In this document: positions 43,828 through 54,262 of the stretch, one piece after another
How positions within the stretch are numbered: position 1 is the first letter of the stretch
How the letters are laid out: the number at the start of each line of letters is the position of its first letter
Source of the DNA: Taiwanofungus camphoratus
Lineage: Eukaryota > Basidiomycota > Agaricomycetes > Polyporales > Taiwanofungaceae
Length of the DNA stretch: 64,000 nucleotides
Assembly: GCA_003999685.1 (NCBI GenBank)
Contig: CP021226.1
Coordinates: 930,001 to 994,000 of the forward strand
Direction of reading: 5' to 3'
Made by a program: the position numbers and the translations under genes
The notes under the pieces: generated by a model
Databases searched by the model: none
Told to the model about the DNA's origin: nothing
What the model saw: the letters and a program-made list of their open reading frames with translations, nothing else

Positions 43828-44395
43828 GGAGGAGGAGGAGGAGGAGGAGGAGGAGGAGGAGGAGGAGGAGGAGGAGGAGGAGGAGGAGGAGGAGGAGGAG
43901 GAGGAGGAGGAGGAGGAAGATGAGGAGGGGCAGGGGCAGGGGGATGTTATAGAGCTCAGCTCTGATGCTGGGCAGCATGCAGATCAGATGGAGGTGGATG
44001 AGGGCCAGGCTCAGGTAGGTAAGTTCTTTTTCCCCTTTTTCATGGTTCTAATAGTACATGGGCATGCACAGGCACAATTTTCAGCAGGGGGACAAGCTCA
44101 AGGGCCAGACCCCAGTGATAATGGTGAGTTCTCAATCATGGTTCTCTTATTCAACTCCTGCCTTTGCGTTCACTCATGGTTTATGTAGAATCTGTTTTTT
44201 TCAGCAGACTTGTTGAGATGGGCTGATGAGCACACTGAGACCCAAGCTGCTGCTCAGTTGGTATATGCTTATCAGCATCTCAGGGTGGAGCAGGTCAAAT
44301 CTGCTGATTCTTTGCAAAGGCTGACTGACATAAGGGACTTCAATGCCTTGGGGGTGGATTCTGTAGCACATGTACTAGAAAGGTACAAAATGTAA
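41969..44395 (+). CDS. KDZ-element companion gene 3: low-complexity nuclear-type protein, 4 exons
   Basis: Exons: 41969-41987, 42039-44014, 44072-44123, 44205-44395; introns of 51, 57 and 81 bp are GT-AG, and the frame gives 745 residues without a stop. The first 280 residues are proline/serine rich with repeated WTQLPPPP-type units. A long run of APSG-type repeats (about 42840-43230) follows, then the only globular part (PPFMYDDDVEVVSLTENVKKY, GCLVSTIYGTIIDIKRP, FGPRHPTMTSTGYREMM, FFVDEEFVTVG). Next come a serine stretch and an acidic run of Asp then Glu of about 50 residues (43784-43924). The C-terminus is helical (DLLRWADEH, AYQHLRVEQVKSADSLQRL). No known domain is recognised. Its position at the right end of the KDZ element and the intact frame suggest a real element protein. 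Confidence 0.65.
42840..43230 (+). repeat. Minisatellite coding APSG-type repeats
   Basis: Degenerate units built on gcaccgtcgggtcctagc code Ala/Pro-Pro-Ser-Gly plus two or three variable residues. The run lies inside companion gene 3 and keeps its frame. Confidence 0.8.
43784..43924 (+). repeat. Microsatellite (gat)n then (gag)n coding an Asp/Glu tract
   Basis: About ten GAT units are followed by more than thirty GAG/GAA units. They code an acidic tract in companion gene 3. The other five frames of this run give poly-Met, poly-Arg or poly-Leu and should not be annotated. Confidence 0.9.
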
Positions 44396-44673
44396 CCATA
44401 TCTACATTCCTGTTCTTGGGACTTCATGTATATCTGAACATGGCTGTGATTTATCAAAGCTTTACCCAACAGTGAGGCCTTCATTTAGGCATCAGACTTG
44501 ACCTGGCTGCTGCAAGGGCCAGGGGGCATCCCTGGAAATGAGGAATGGCTGGCCGACCCGTTGCAATGGGATGGGTCCATCGCCGAACCAACGTCAGACG
44601 GCCCATTCACAACGGGCCAAACTCAGCGTTTATTGGCCTGTTGCAACGGGGTTTTTCACCAGATGGGCTCACT
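44396..44673. other. Probable right terminus of the KDZ element
   Basis: After the last companion gene a stretch with inverted copies of acccgttgcaa (44556-44566) and ttgcaacgggg (about 44641-44651) leads up to the LTR A fragment. Such palindromic sequence is plausible as the transposon end. The matching left end is missing, so the terminal inverted repeat cannot be checked here. Confidence 0.4.
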
Positions 44674-44790
44674 CATTTGAGACCGGGAACCCTTTGCTGC
44701 TGACTCTTCCCTCAACACTAACTAGTTCTATAGCCTTCCAGCTTCTCTAGGTTGTACCCAGTTGGGGTTGGAGCGTTATAGTGCGCATCA
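44674..44790 (+). repeat. 3' fragment of LTR family A (A3)
   Basis: About 117 bp match the last part of 10640-11613 and end in GCGCATCA. The next bases, acac (44791-44794), match acgc before LTR A1 (10636-10639) at three of four positions. That fits a 4-bp target duplication in the Tc1 element. Confidence 0.75.
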
Positions 44791-45714
44791 ACACTCCCAA
44801 AGTTCCAAAATCCCACTTGAAGGCTTTTCATACCCTGCAAGCCTTGTTTTCAAGTGTTGCCAAAGGTGCTCAATAGGATTGAGGTCAGGAGACTGAGCTG
44901 GCCATACCATGACATGAAAATCATGGTCCTGAAACCACCTTTTAGCCTTTTTGCTAGTGTGCTTGAGGTCATTGTCTTGCTGAAAAATGACATCTTGAGG
45001 GGTTAGACCATAGTAATCAAGTGATCCTTGAAGTTCATCCTTCAAGATGCTGACATAAAGGTCTGCATCCATCCTTCCATCAATCTTGCATGCCAATCCA
45101 ACTCCTTCCCAAGACATACAGCCCCATACCATGACACTCCCTTCACCAAACTTGACTGTTCCCTCCACCAGTCTGGCACTAAGACCCTCTCCTGGCTTTT
45201 TCCATGCCCATTTCCTTTCATCTGACCCCAGGCAATTGATTTTGGTCTCATCAGACCATATAACCTTCTTCCAATCATCCACAGTCCAGTGCTGATGACT
45301 CACAGCAAAGTCCAACCTCTCCTTCTGATGACACTTTGATAGTAGTGGTCGTTTCTTCTTCACCACAGCCTTCATACCTGTTTTTCTCAAAGAATGATGA
45401 ATGGTCTGTGGGGATATGAGTGTGTTCTTAATATCCTGAAGTGTTTTAGACACTTGAACAGCACTTTCAGCCTTTCCAGTGCTAATTAAGCGAATAGCAT
45501 GACAAATATCAGTGGAGGAAAGCTTGGCTGGGCAGCCACCAGAGGACTTGAGAAGGGTAGGATGAAGTCTAGAGCGTATCCTGGTGATAGTACTATAATG
45601 TACACCAGTAGAGCTGGATATTTGACGAGCAGATTGACCTAAATCAAGCAGAGAAAGCATTTGATTGGTAATGTCTGTAGAGAGGGATTTCATGATGATG
45701 AAAGTGTGGTTCAA
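44791..45714 (-). pseudogene. Tc1/mariner transposase, split by insertion
   Basis: The frame starts at 45714, or better at an inner ATG at 45693 (MKSLSTDITNQMLSLL). It has an N-terminal helix-turn-helix (GQSARQISSSTGVHYSTITRI in part) and the DDE catalytic core: WSDETKIN, then FQQDNDLKHTSK, then DLNPIEHLW, which is the DD34E pattern of Tc1. The frame stays open up to ILELWE at the junction with LTR A, and the missing last 38 residues are coded at 10639-10522. No other damage is visible, so the catalytic part looks recently active. The enzyme would cut and paste the element at TA sites. Confidence 0.88.
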
Positions 45715-46053
45715 TTTGATATTATTGCTTGTTTGTGCTATGTTGAACTTCTCTTAAGGTCACATGACTTGCACAAAAAGATTCAAGCCCAGCAAGCATG
45801 ATGTTCTGCCACTGTCTACCAATATTTGATTTGCAAAATGTCAGCAACAAAACTGTTGCAATAAATCTTCTGAAAGAATGATAGATAACTTCACATATAC
45901 ATGTCCATTTTTTATGATAGATACCACATTGGAAAGCCATGATGCAGGGCTTTTTAATGGTTCAATATTTGAAGCTATCGCATATCTGGTGACTGAGATA
46001 TAGACCAAACAGTCAGAAAGTGACAAACATTGCAACAGTTTTGTGAGTCACTG
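44791..46053 (-). mobile_element. Tc1/mariner transposon, right half
   Basis: The half runs from the LTR A junction to the terminal inverted repeat ending at 46053, next to TA (46054-46055). The subterminal 200 bp match the left half near 10281-10490 with minor differences. It holds the transposase N-terminus and catalytic domain. Removing the 34-kb interior restores a Tc1 of about 1.6 kb. Confidence 0.9.
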
Positions 46054-46055
46054 TA

Positions 46056-49000
46056 TTTCATAGCTATCCTCCTCCTTTTTGAAATCAGAGCCATCCTCGG
46101 CTTCTGCATTGGTTAGAATGGGCATCATGGGGGTAGGAGGGGGAGGTAATATCTGATGGATGAAGGAGTGCATGTGATCAATCCAGTCATTGAAGTCTTC
46201 ATCAGATTCTTCTATGACAGCGTCATCGGGCTGTGGTGTTCATCGTGAGAGGCCGTTGGGGCCATGCATGGTACCAGGAACATGTACTATCGTGAAATGA
46301 AATGTGAGGATGGCTACTATCCAGCGATTGATACTTGCGCTGGGGGCAATATCTGAGTTCTTGAGCATGCCTTTGATGTAGCGAGTGTTGACTTCTACGA
46401 TGAGGTTTCAGATGCCGATAAGATAGAGTCGAAGGGATCGAAGGGCGCGAAATAGACTGTAGATCTCGAGCTTAGGTTGAGAGAACCTTCGTTTGCGATC
46501 ATTGAGTGTGATAGAGCCAAAACGATTGTAGTAGCGGACTTGAGTGTTGGCTTCGTCGCACTGACAAAGGTGGTACCCGACCGCAATGAATGAAGTGTCG
46601 ACTGTGAGAATTACGGGGGATGGGGAATTGTAGTTGATAGCACGAAGTGTGGGGGATGAGAGTAGAGAGTCTTTGAGGTCTTCTTGTGCTGCGATTTGCT
46701 CAGGACCAAATTCGAACTCTATGTCCTTCCTTGTAAGGCGTATGAGGGCATCGGCACAATGTGCGAAGTTGTGTATAAATATTTGAACGACTCTGATGGT
46801 TCCTAGGAACACTTAAATGTCAGAGAGCGTAGCACGGGGGCCCCAGTTGTGTATTGCTGAGACTTGAGAGTCGTCGGGCAACCGTCCTTCAGGAGTACAC
46901 CGGTGTCCTATGACCATAATCTCGCGCAAGATTAGAACACTCTTCACGCCAGAGAAGGTTCCTCCTGCATAGCACATTCGAGTAACGATGTGATTCAAGT
47001 TTTCGAAGTGTTCCCACACGAATCTTCAAATTTCAGTGTTTGAGGGTAACCGCTCGTCGTTGTAGTCTGATGCGGGACCTTTGACTGGAACGTCGTCGAT
47101 GTAGGGCACTGTCGAGTGTGGGATTTTGGGTTGTAGAATGTACATGACGTCGTCATGGAATATAGGAACAGAGTTCATCCAACCCATTGACAGGGTGACG
47201 AGGCGCATGGCGCCATAGGGAGTTTGGAATGTTGTAAGGTCTCTCGAAGACTCTGCGATGAGTCGTTTGTCGTAGCCTACATAGAGGTCAAGCATGCCAC
47301 CACATGGTCTTCCTCCAAACTGTTCTGTGAGATATTCTGGTGTAGGTGGTATGCCGGAGTGCTGTATCATAACTGCGTTAAGGGGTTCGAGGGAGTGTAC
47401 GAGTTGCACAGATTTCCCGTCTTTCTTTACTATGCAGAACCAACGTGATCGATACGATGAGTTTGAGGGCTTGTAGATGCCTGCATCGATCTTTCGCTTG
47501 ATCACTGCACAGACTTGATTGTAGATTCTGGGTGGAATTGGAATATTCTTCTGTACCCAGGGCATATGTGGTACGATGGGGAAATCTACTAGAGGAAAGT
47601 ACTCTGGCTTGAAGCATCCTCTTTTTTTGTCGGTCCATGCGAAGGCTTTGTTGTGCAAGCACATGAAGTGATAGAGGACTTGATGCTCGTCGGGGAGCAG
47701 GAAGGTGTCATTGTGAAGCTTCTCCATAATTTTGAAGTGTTCACGTGTATAGCGGCCAGTAGGTTCGAAGGGCAGGGGATTAGTTGAGAGTTCTGGCATA
47801 ATGGATAGGGGGTCATCCTTGATGTCTCAAACTATTCGAAACTGCTTGGGGACTGCTCCTAGGATGGGATGAGTCTTGAGCATGACTGGTTTGTACTTCT
47901 TTTTGGTAGCCACGTAGGTTTCGTGAGTCAACATAGAAGATGTTGTAAGGATGGAATTAGTAAGCTGCGAGGTCACAGCACGAGTCGAAGAATTCAGAGA
48001 GGATGAACTAGGAAGCAAAGTAAAGGGAGCTGAAAATAGAAGTGTCGAAGCCCATGTCGAAGCGTTCGACGTGGCTTTACTGGTGTCTGTGACATAAAGA
48101 GACTGTAAATGTTCAGGGACTGAAAAACAAGCAGAGAGGTAGAGAGACCAGACTGCATCAGGGATCGAAGAATTAATCAGAGCAATGAAGGAAATACTAG
48201 GTTTTGCCCCATCGTGGTCAATGACTAGGGCTGCTTCTCCTTGACGATGGGGTATCAAATCCTCGAAGTGTGAAAACCCACATGCGGGCAGCTTCTATAG
48301 TGCTGTGGTTGAAAGTGCGGTTTTCTGTGTGGGTACGTAGGAATTGTGATGGTTTCACCGGAGTTGGGGCATACTATCATGATAGTTTGTTCTTCGTTCG
48401 CAAAGTTCTTTACGACACTTTGTGTAAGCACATCGAAGGGCCGTCTGAGAAGGATGTTGTATGCTGCGTTTCAGATAACATGAGCCTGAAGATATAATAC
48501 TACTTCACCAATCTGGAAGGGTATGTTGCGTACAAGTCCTAGAGATCGGTCTACTTCGCCGTTAGCGGACTGCATGTTTAACTGTATCGTAGGGTCGAAG
48601 AGGAGCTTCAGGCCTAAACAAATTTCCTCCAACATTGCTACGATTTGTGAACCTGGGTCTACAATGCATTCAATCTGCTCTTTATTGTCGACTAGAGCGA
48701 AGATCAAGTGGATAGCGTTCAAGTCTTGAGCAACTGTGAGATCGGTGGGATGCTCGCCATGTGGGATGTGCTTGAGGTAGGTTTTGTAAGGGTTGGGTAC
48801 GACCGTAGCTCCTGGCTGTAGCGCTGCACCTGAACAAGATAATTGGTGCATCTCTTTTACCTCGTCTTCGTCAGTGAGCTCTACGATGTGCACCAAAGCG
48901 ACGGGATCCATAGAGACTCACTTTAGTGTAACTGCTTCCTAGTACTTGTTGCGTACATTAGGCGAGATCAAAAGGAGTTCTTCCAGCGTTAACGTGACAA

Positions 49001-49476
49001 GAGGGGACCTCATTGATCATGCAAAGATTTTGTTGGCTATCTTAGGTTGATGTATGGGAACTATAGTTTTGTACGCAGGGTCCTTGCCCTTATCGTTCGA
49101 GGACTTGGGCGGAGTAGCGAAGTTTCAAAGGTTCAGTGGGGCGTAAGTCACGTCTTGAGTGCTTGTGAAGGGATGAACTGGGGGTGCTGATGGAGTAGAC
49201 GCAGTGGCGGGCTGTGTCGAAGGTATGTTTGATGAAGCAGGTGGGGGAACTATAGCTGCGGGAATTGTTGGAGGTGCAGAGGTACTTGCCAAAGGTTTGA
49301 CTGGGGTCGCTGGGACCGGGACTGTGGTAGGAGCAGCTGACTTGGCTGTGTCAGGCACTGGGTTGTTGGTACTGCATGAGACGAGGGTCATATCAGAGAC
49401 TTCTGTGGTCTGTGGTGCTGTCGTAGTGGGTTTCTTGCGCTGTATGATTTTGATGCCGTCAAAGACCTCCCTACAC
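46056..49476 (-). mobile_element. Relic of a family B-like Ty3/gypsy element, minus strand
   Basis: This is a diverged relative of the 12.4-kb element, reading leftward. Protease-side sequence (IECIVDPGSQIVAML) lies near 48650, reverse transcriptase (VPYIDDVPVKGP) near 47090, and RNase H (LTVDTSFIAVGYHLCQCD) near 46600. It stops near 46056 at the Tc1, and the sequence left of Tc1 does not continue it. It is older than the full copy and has many breaks. Confidence 0.88.
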
Positions 49477-51084
49477 TGATACGACCTAGGGGACCCTGGT
49501 ACCTAGGGAGTGCTCCGCGACGTGGCTGTGGGGTAGTGTGATAACTGTGAGGGTGTGAGGGTAGGAGCTACAACCTGTATGATACCGGGAAACCTGTATG
49601 TCTTGTTTTTTGTAAGTAGGGGAGTAAGGGGTCAAGGGTCCTGCACAACAGGATCTTGTTCCTAAGTGCTATACTATCCCTAAGGCCTTGCGAGGCCCTC
49701 TGAAGTACGCGAAGTTCTTCGAGATTTTGCGAAGTCCTTCGAAGTTTTAGCTAAATCGCACGAGCTGACTTCGTAGATGCTGCGAAGTCCTTTTAGCTAG
49801 AGTTAGCTAAAGGGCGTAAGACTTAGAGGTTTGATAGAGCGAGGTGGGCGAGGTTTGGCTAGCGTAGGAGACCTGTAGGAGAGGTCGGAGAGCTCGAGGG
49901 CGTAGGGAGATGTACTATAGCCTGAAACTAAGGCTATGGGAGAGTCGTAGGGCTATTCGTAGGACGTAGGGATAACGCAACGTGAGCCTAAGGGTATAAC
50001 TAAGGCGGAGGCCCACCGGGTAGATGCTATATGAGGTGCCGAAAGGTGCAAAGTCACGGCGACTTCGTGGATCGTAGTGCGTAGTTCGGGAAGCGTAGAC
50101 GTGGTTCGTAGATATATCGCGAGCGTAGACGTATTTCAAAGGTACTGAAACGAAGCTGGGGTGGAGACTTAGGGACCTTAGGACCGTTCCTAAGGTTGTA
50201 CTCGTGGCGCTTTCCTGAGATCGGAGCTACAGGGGAACTGGTATTCCAAGGAGAGAAGCGTGCACTGAGGGGTCTCTTTCTTACATAGTAAACTACCTCT
50301 GACTAAATAGGGGAACGTGAGGTGAACTAATCTTGCGCGAAGCGATCCTTACGAGTCCGAAATGTGTACTAAAGCGCATGGACTCCGAAGTGAACACGAG
50401 GAGGATAGGAACTAATTAGGAACTGAAACAGGGGAACTACGTATGGTAGAAAGGTGACCAAGTTCATTCACGAGGGCGGGATGACTATCCGAGAGCAGCC
50501 ATGCGCCGTGATCACCTATCTTAGTGGGCTAAGAGCGCACGAAGTTCTTAGCAGCGGGACTTGGCCTAATCGGGGCAGGAGGTGTCCTAACTGGGTGGAG
50601 GGTCATATGGGTACACCCTAGGATGACCTTATGGCATAGGATCGAGACCCATGGGGGTGCACAAGGCTTCCTAAGTCCAACTTCCGGAACTTCGGACCGT
50701 TTCGGAGCCTATCGGAGGTAGCTGCAATCACAAGAGCTAGGAGAGACTTAGCTAAGACTTCTTAGCTAAGCCCGGGATGAGTGACGTAGTAGATAGGACC
50801 TAGATCCAATGGAACAGTATGGGAGGACCGGCAGTGTCCGATAGTGGACTTAGCAGGAGTTAGGGACTTCGCGTCTAGCATTCGAAACCTCGTAGCACCT
50901 CGTGTGACTTCGCAAGACTTCGTAGGGTGTTAGGAGGGTTTAGGAAGGAGAGGGGGCGTTAGGAATATTATAGGGACCTATCCCTCCTGTCGTAGGCTGT
51001 AGGAGAGTCTTAGAGTGGTCGGTTGGGGGATTAGAAAGCTCCTAAAATCGCGATTCGGGGCCCAGGAGGCTACGGGACTCATCA
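49477..51084 (-). repeat. Solo LTR of family B inside relic gag (C1)
   Basis: This 1608-bp inverted LTR begins TGATACGACC and ends ACTCATCA. It sits exactly in the gag sequence of the relic: the block LQLRKR is coded just right of it and REVFDG just left. Flanking bases acac and acgc match at three of four positions, as in a 4-bp target duplication. It is about 140 bp shorter than the full 1752-bp LTR. Confidence 0.8.
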
Positions 51085-51235
51085 ACGCTTTCGAAGCTGC
51101 AGGAGCTCCCTTTCAAGCGCTTCAATCCTGCCTTCTGTGTTGAGCGTGAAGGTCTGAACGCTGGCTTGGTCATTGATCCCATAGAGCAGGCTAGGTGCTG
51201 CTGACGTGTTGTGACGGATCCACTCATAGAGGCGG
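51085..51235 (-). mobile_element. Gag fragment of the family B-like relic
   Basis: The 151 bp codes RLYEWIRHN, then RIEALERELLQLRKR, matching DRLYEYHRRN and RIAALEHEIYQLRRR of the full element's gag. It is isolated between two LTRs. Confidence 0.75.
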
Positions 51236-52989
51236 TGATACGACCTAGAGGACCCTGGCACCTAGGAAGTGCTCCGCCATGTGACTGGGAGGTAGTGTGT
51301 GAACTGTGAGAATGTGAGGGGAGGAGCTACAACCTGTATGATACCGGGAAACCTGTATGTCTTGTTTTTGTAAGTGGGGGAGTAAGGGGTCAAGGGTCCT
51401 ACACAACAGGATCTTGTTCCTAAGTGCTATACAATCCCTAAGGCCTTGCGAGGCCCTCCGAAGTGCGCAAAGTCCTTCGAGGTTCTGTGAAGTTCTTTGA
51501 AGTTTTAGCTAAATCGCATGAGCTGACTTCGTAGGCTGTATGGAGTTAGGGAGCAATAAGCCAATAAACTATAGTTTCAACTAAGCGGCAGAGGGTACGA
51601 GACTGCTGCGAAGTCTTTTAGCTAGAGTTAGCTAAAGGGCGTAAGGCTTAGAGGTTTGTTAGAACGAGGTGGGCGAGGTTTGGCTAGCGTAGGAGACCTG
51701 TAGGAGAGGTCAGATGGTTCGGAGAGCTAATACTTGGAATAGGAATGGGAGAACGAGGTTGCTGGAAGCTCCGAAGTGTCTGATGACTTCGAGGTGTAGA
51801 TCGGAGAGTTCGAGGGCATAGGGAGATGTACTATAGCCTGAAATGAAGGCTATGGGAGAGTCGTAGGGCTATTTGTAGGACGTGGGGATGACACAACATG
51901 AGCCTAAGGGTATAACTAAGGCGGAGGCCCACCGGATAGGTGCTATAGGAGGTGCTGAAGGGTACAAAGTCACGGCGACTTCGTGGATTGTAGTGCGTAG
52001 TTCAGGAAGTGTAGACATGATATCACGAGTGTAGACGTAGTTCAAAGATACTGAAACAGAGCTGGGGTGGAGACTTAGGGACTTAGGACCGTTCCTAAGG
52101 TTGTACTCGTGGCACTTTCCTGAGATCGGAGCTACAGGGGAACTGGTATTCCAAAGGGAGAAGTGTGCACTGAGGGGTCTCTCTCGTACATAGTAAACTA
52201 CCTCTGACTAAATAGGGGAGCGCGAGGTAAACTATTCTTGTGCGAAGTGATCCTTACAAGTCCGAAATGTGTACTACAGCGCATGGGCTTCGAAGTGAAC
52301 ATGAGGAGGATAGGAACTAAATAGGAACTGAAACAGGGGAACTACGTACGGTAGAAAGGTGACCAAGTTCATTTACGAGGGCGGGATGACTATCCGAGAG
52401 CAGCCATGCGCCGTGATCAACTATCTTAGTGGGCTAGGAGCATACAAAGTTTTCTAGCAGTGGAACTTGGCCTAATCGGGGTAGGAGGTGTCCTAACTGG
52501 GTGGAGGATCATATGGATGCACCATAGGAGGACCTTATGGCATAGGATCGAGACCCATGGGGTGCGCAAGGCTTCCTAAGTCCAGCCTCCAGAACTTCGG
52601 ACCGTTTTGGAGCCTATCGGAGGTAGCTGCAATCACAAAAGCTAGGAAAGACTTAGCTAAGACTTCTTAGCTAAGCCCGGGATGAGTGACATAGTAGCTA
52701 GGACCTAGATCCAATAGAACAGTATAAGAGGGTCGGCAGTGTCCGATAGTGGACTTAGCAGGAGTTAGGGACTTTGTGGCTAGCGTTTGAAACCTCGTAA
52801 CACCTTGTGTGACTTCGCAGGACTTCGTAGGGTGTTAGAAGGGTTTAGGAAGGAAAGGAGGCGTTAGGAATATTATAGGAACCTATCCCACCTGTCGTAG
52901 GCTGTAGAAGAGTCTTAGGATGGTTGGTTGGGGGATTAGAAAGCTCCTAAAATCATGATTCGGGGCCCAGGAGGCTACGGGACTCATCA
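51236..52989 (-). repeat. Family B LTR, inverted and diverged (C2)
   Basis: The 1754-bp LTR has the same ends (TGATACGACC...ACTCATCA) and many substitutions relative to 21483-23234. The flanks (gcgg and ccac) show no duplication. Gag sequence lies on the left and the tail of an LTR D on the right, so it has been rearranged or is the old 5' LTR of the relic with a deletion. Confidence 0.8.
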
Positions 52990-53053
52990 CCACTAGTCCA
53001 GTATAGTGAAGAGAAATGAAAATGTATGTTTGCACCATTACCGCCTTGTAACA
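52990..53053 (+). repeat. 3' tail of an LTR D copy
   Basis: About 60 bp closely match 36167-36230 and end in TTGTAACA. The rest of this LTR is missing; LTR C2 lies directly on its left. Confidence 0.7.
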
Positions 53054-53093
53054 ACAGCCATCAACCACCCCTCTGTTTTCTGATAGCTTTGGT

Positions 53094-53399
53094 GTGGCCA
53101 TGACATGGGCTGGCTTTTTATCTTGCCTCAAGGTTCTTGTTGGGAGCATTGGCCTCAGTGACTCCAAGTTCTCTGGGCATAGCTTTCACTGTGGGGCTGC
53201 AACTTCTGCTACTGCTGTTGACTACTCTGACTATAAAATTCAGCAGCTTGGATGTTGGCACAGTGATGCCTATTGTCTCTACATTAATGTCCCTTATGAC
53301 CATATGCTCCATCTTTCCTCTCAACTCCACTGGGCTGGTCCTCACACTCAGCCTTTTATGCCTCTGGCCCTTTCCTTTGTTCCCATTATAGCTTAAGCT
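53094..53399 (+). mobile_element. Tyrosine-recombinase fragment (DIRS- or Crypton-type element)
   Basis: About 100 residues carry the C-terminal recombinase pattern: SKFSGHSFHCGAAT, then DYKIQQLGCWHSDAYCLYI, then HMLHLSSQLHW. These correspond to the box II region of YR elements common in mushroom genomes. It is an isolated, broken remnant; no reverse transcriptase is near it, so the two element types cannot be told apart. Confidence 0.65.
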
Positions 53400-54080
53400 T
53401 GACCCAGTGGCCCCATTCTAGGGTGCCCATCACACCCCCAGAATGGTCCTGGGTTGTGCAAGAGAGTGGTGGCAACACAAAATATCATTTCATTAGCCCA
53501 TTCATAAAGGAGGATCATAGAATCTGAGTCTGCACACCTGATATGGAAGCTGCAAAATGAGAGGGTCATTGATAACCCAACAAACCATGTGGCAACTCCT
53601 GAAGAGATCCAGCACAAATGGTTTACTACAATAAATGACTGATTAAAGCTTGATTGTGAAATGATGAACATGAACAAACATGGTAAAAAGGCACTTAGCA
53701 TGAGAATGGTGAAAAACACTTGGAGGAACACCCTCAAAAATGAACAAAACCTATCACCAGACTGGATGTACAGGAAAGTTGAGGTCTTAGTGGGTATCAA
53801 GCCACCATAACCGTGCAAGGGGGGAGACACACCAGAGATAGTTGGTGCAATGATAGTGTGTACACATAGCCTAGCATAAGTAAAGAGTCCCACACCTAGT
53901 GCATAATGGCATTTTCTCAATGGTGGCAAGACAACTATCACTACTTTCAACTAACAGGGTTTTAAGCCCCTGGACTACTAGCGGGTAACCTGAGGTCGAC
54001 TTGTCGGCTGTCAGGCCCAGCATCCCTGAGGTGCAACATTTCACCAAAAAAAAAGTGAGTGGCACGAATTACTTAACTGG
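53400..54080. other. No gene recognised between recombinase fragment and FunK1 copy 2
   Basis: The sequence has no convincing frame. It may be the tail of the recombinase element. The block homologous to the first kinase begins near 54082. Confidence 0.4.
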
Positions 54081-54262
54081 CGGTGCACGTGACCGTGACT
54101 CGTCGCGAGCCACCAACCAAGCACTTCCCATTGTTGCAATCTCAACCGTAGTCCGTGGCTGGAAGCAAAGCAAAATATTACGAGGCCACCGAGGAACGCG
54201 TGTGTGGCCATACCCAAAGTATTTAAAGTGACATTTTGCGAACCAGGTAAGCACTTATCGCT

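Noticed and set aside
43691-43978. Poly-Leu, poly-Met and poly-Arg open frames
   Set aside because: They are the other reading frames of the GAT/GAG repeat in companion gene 3.
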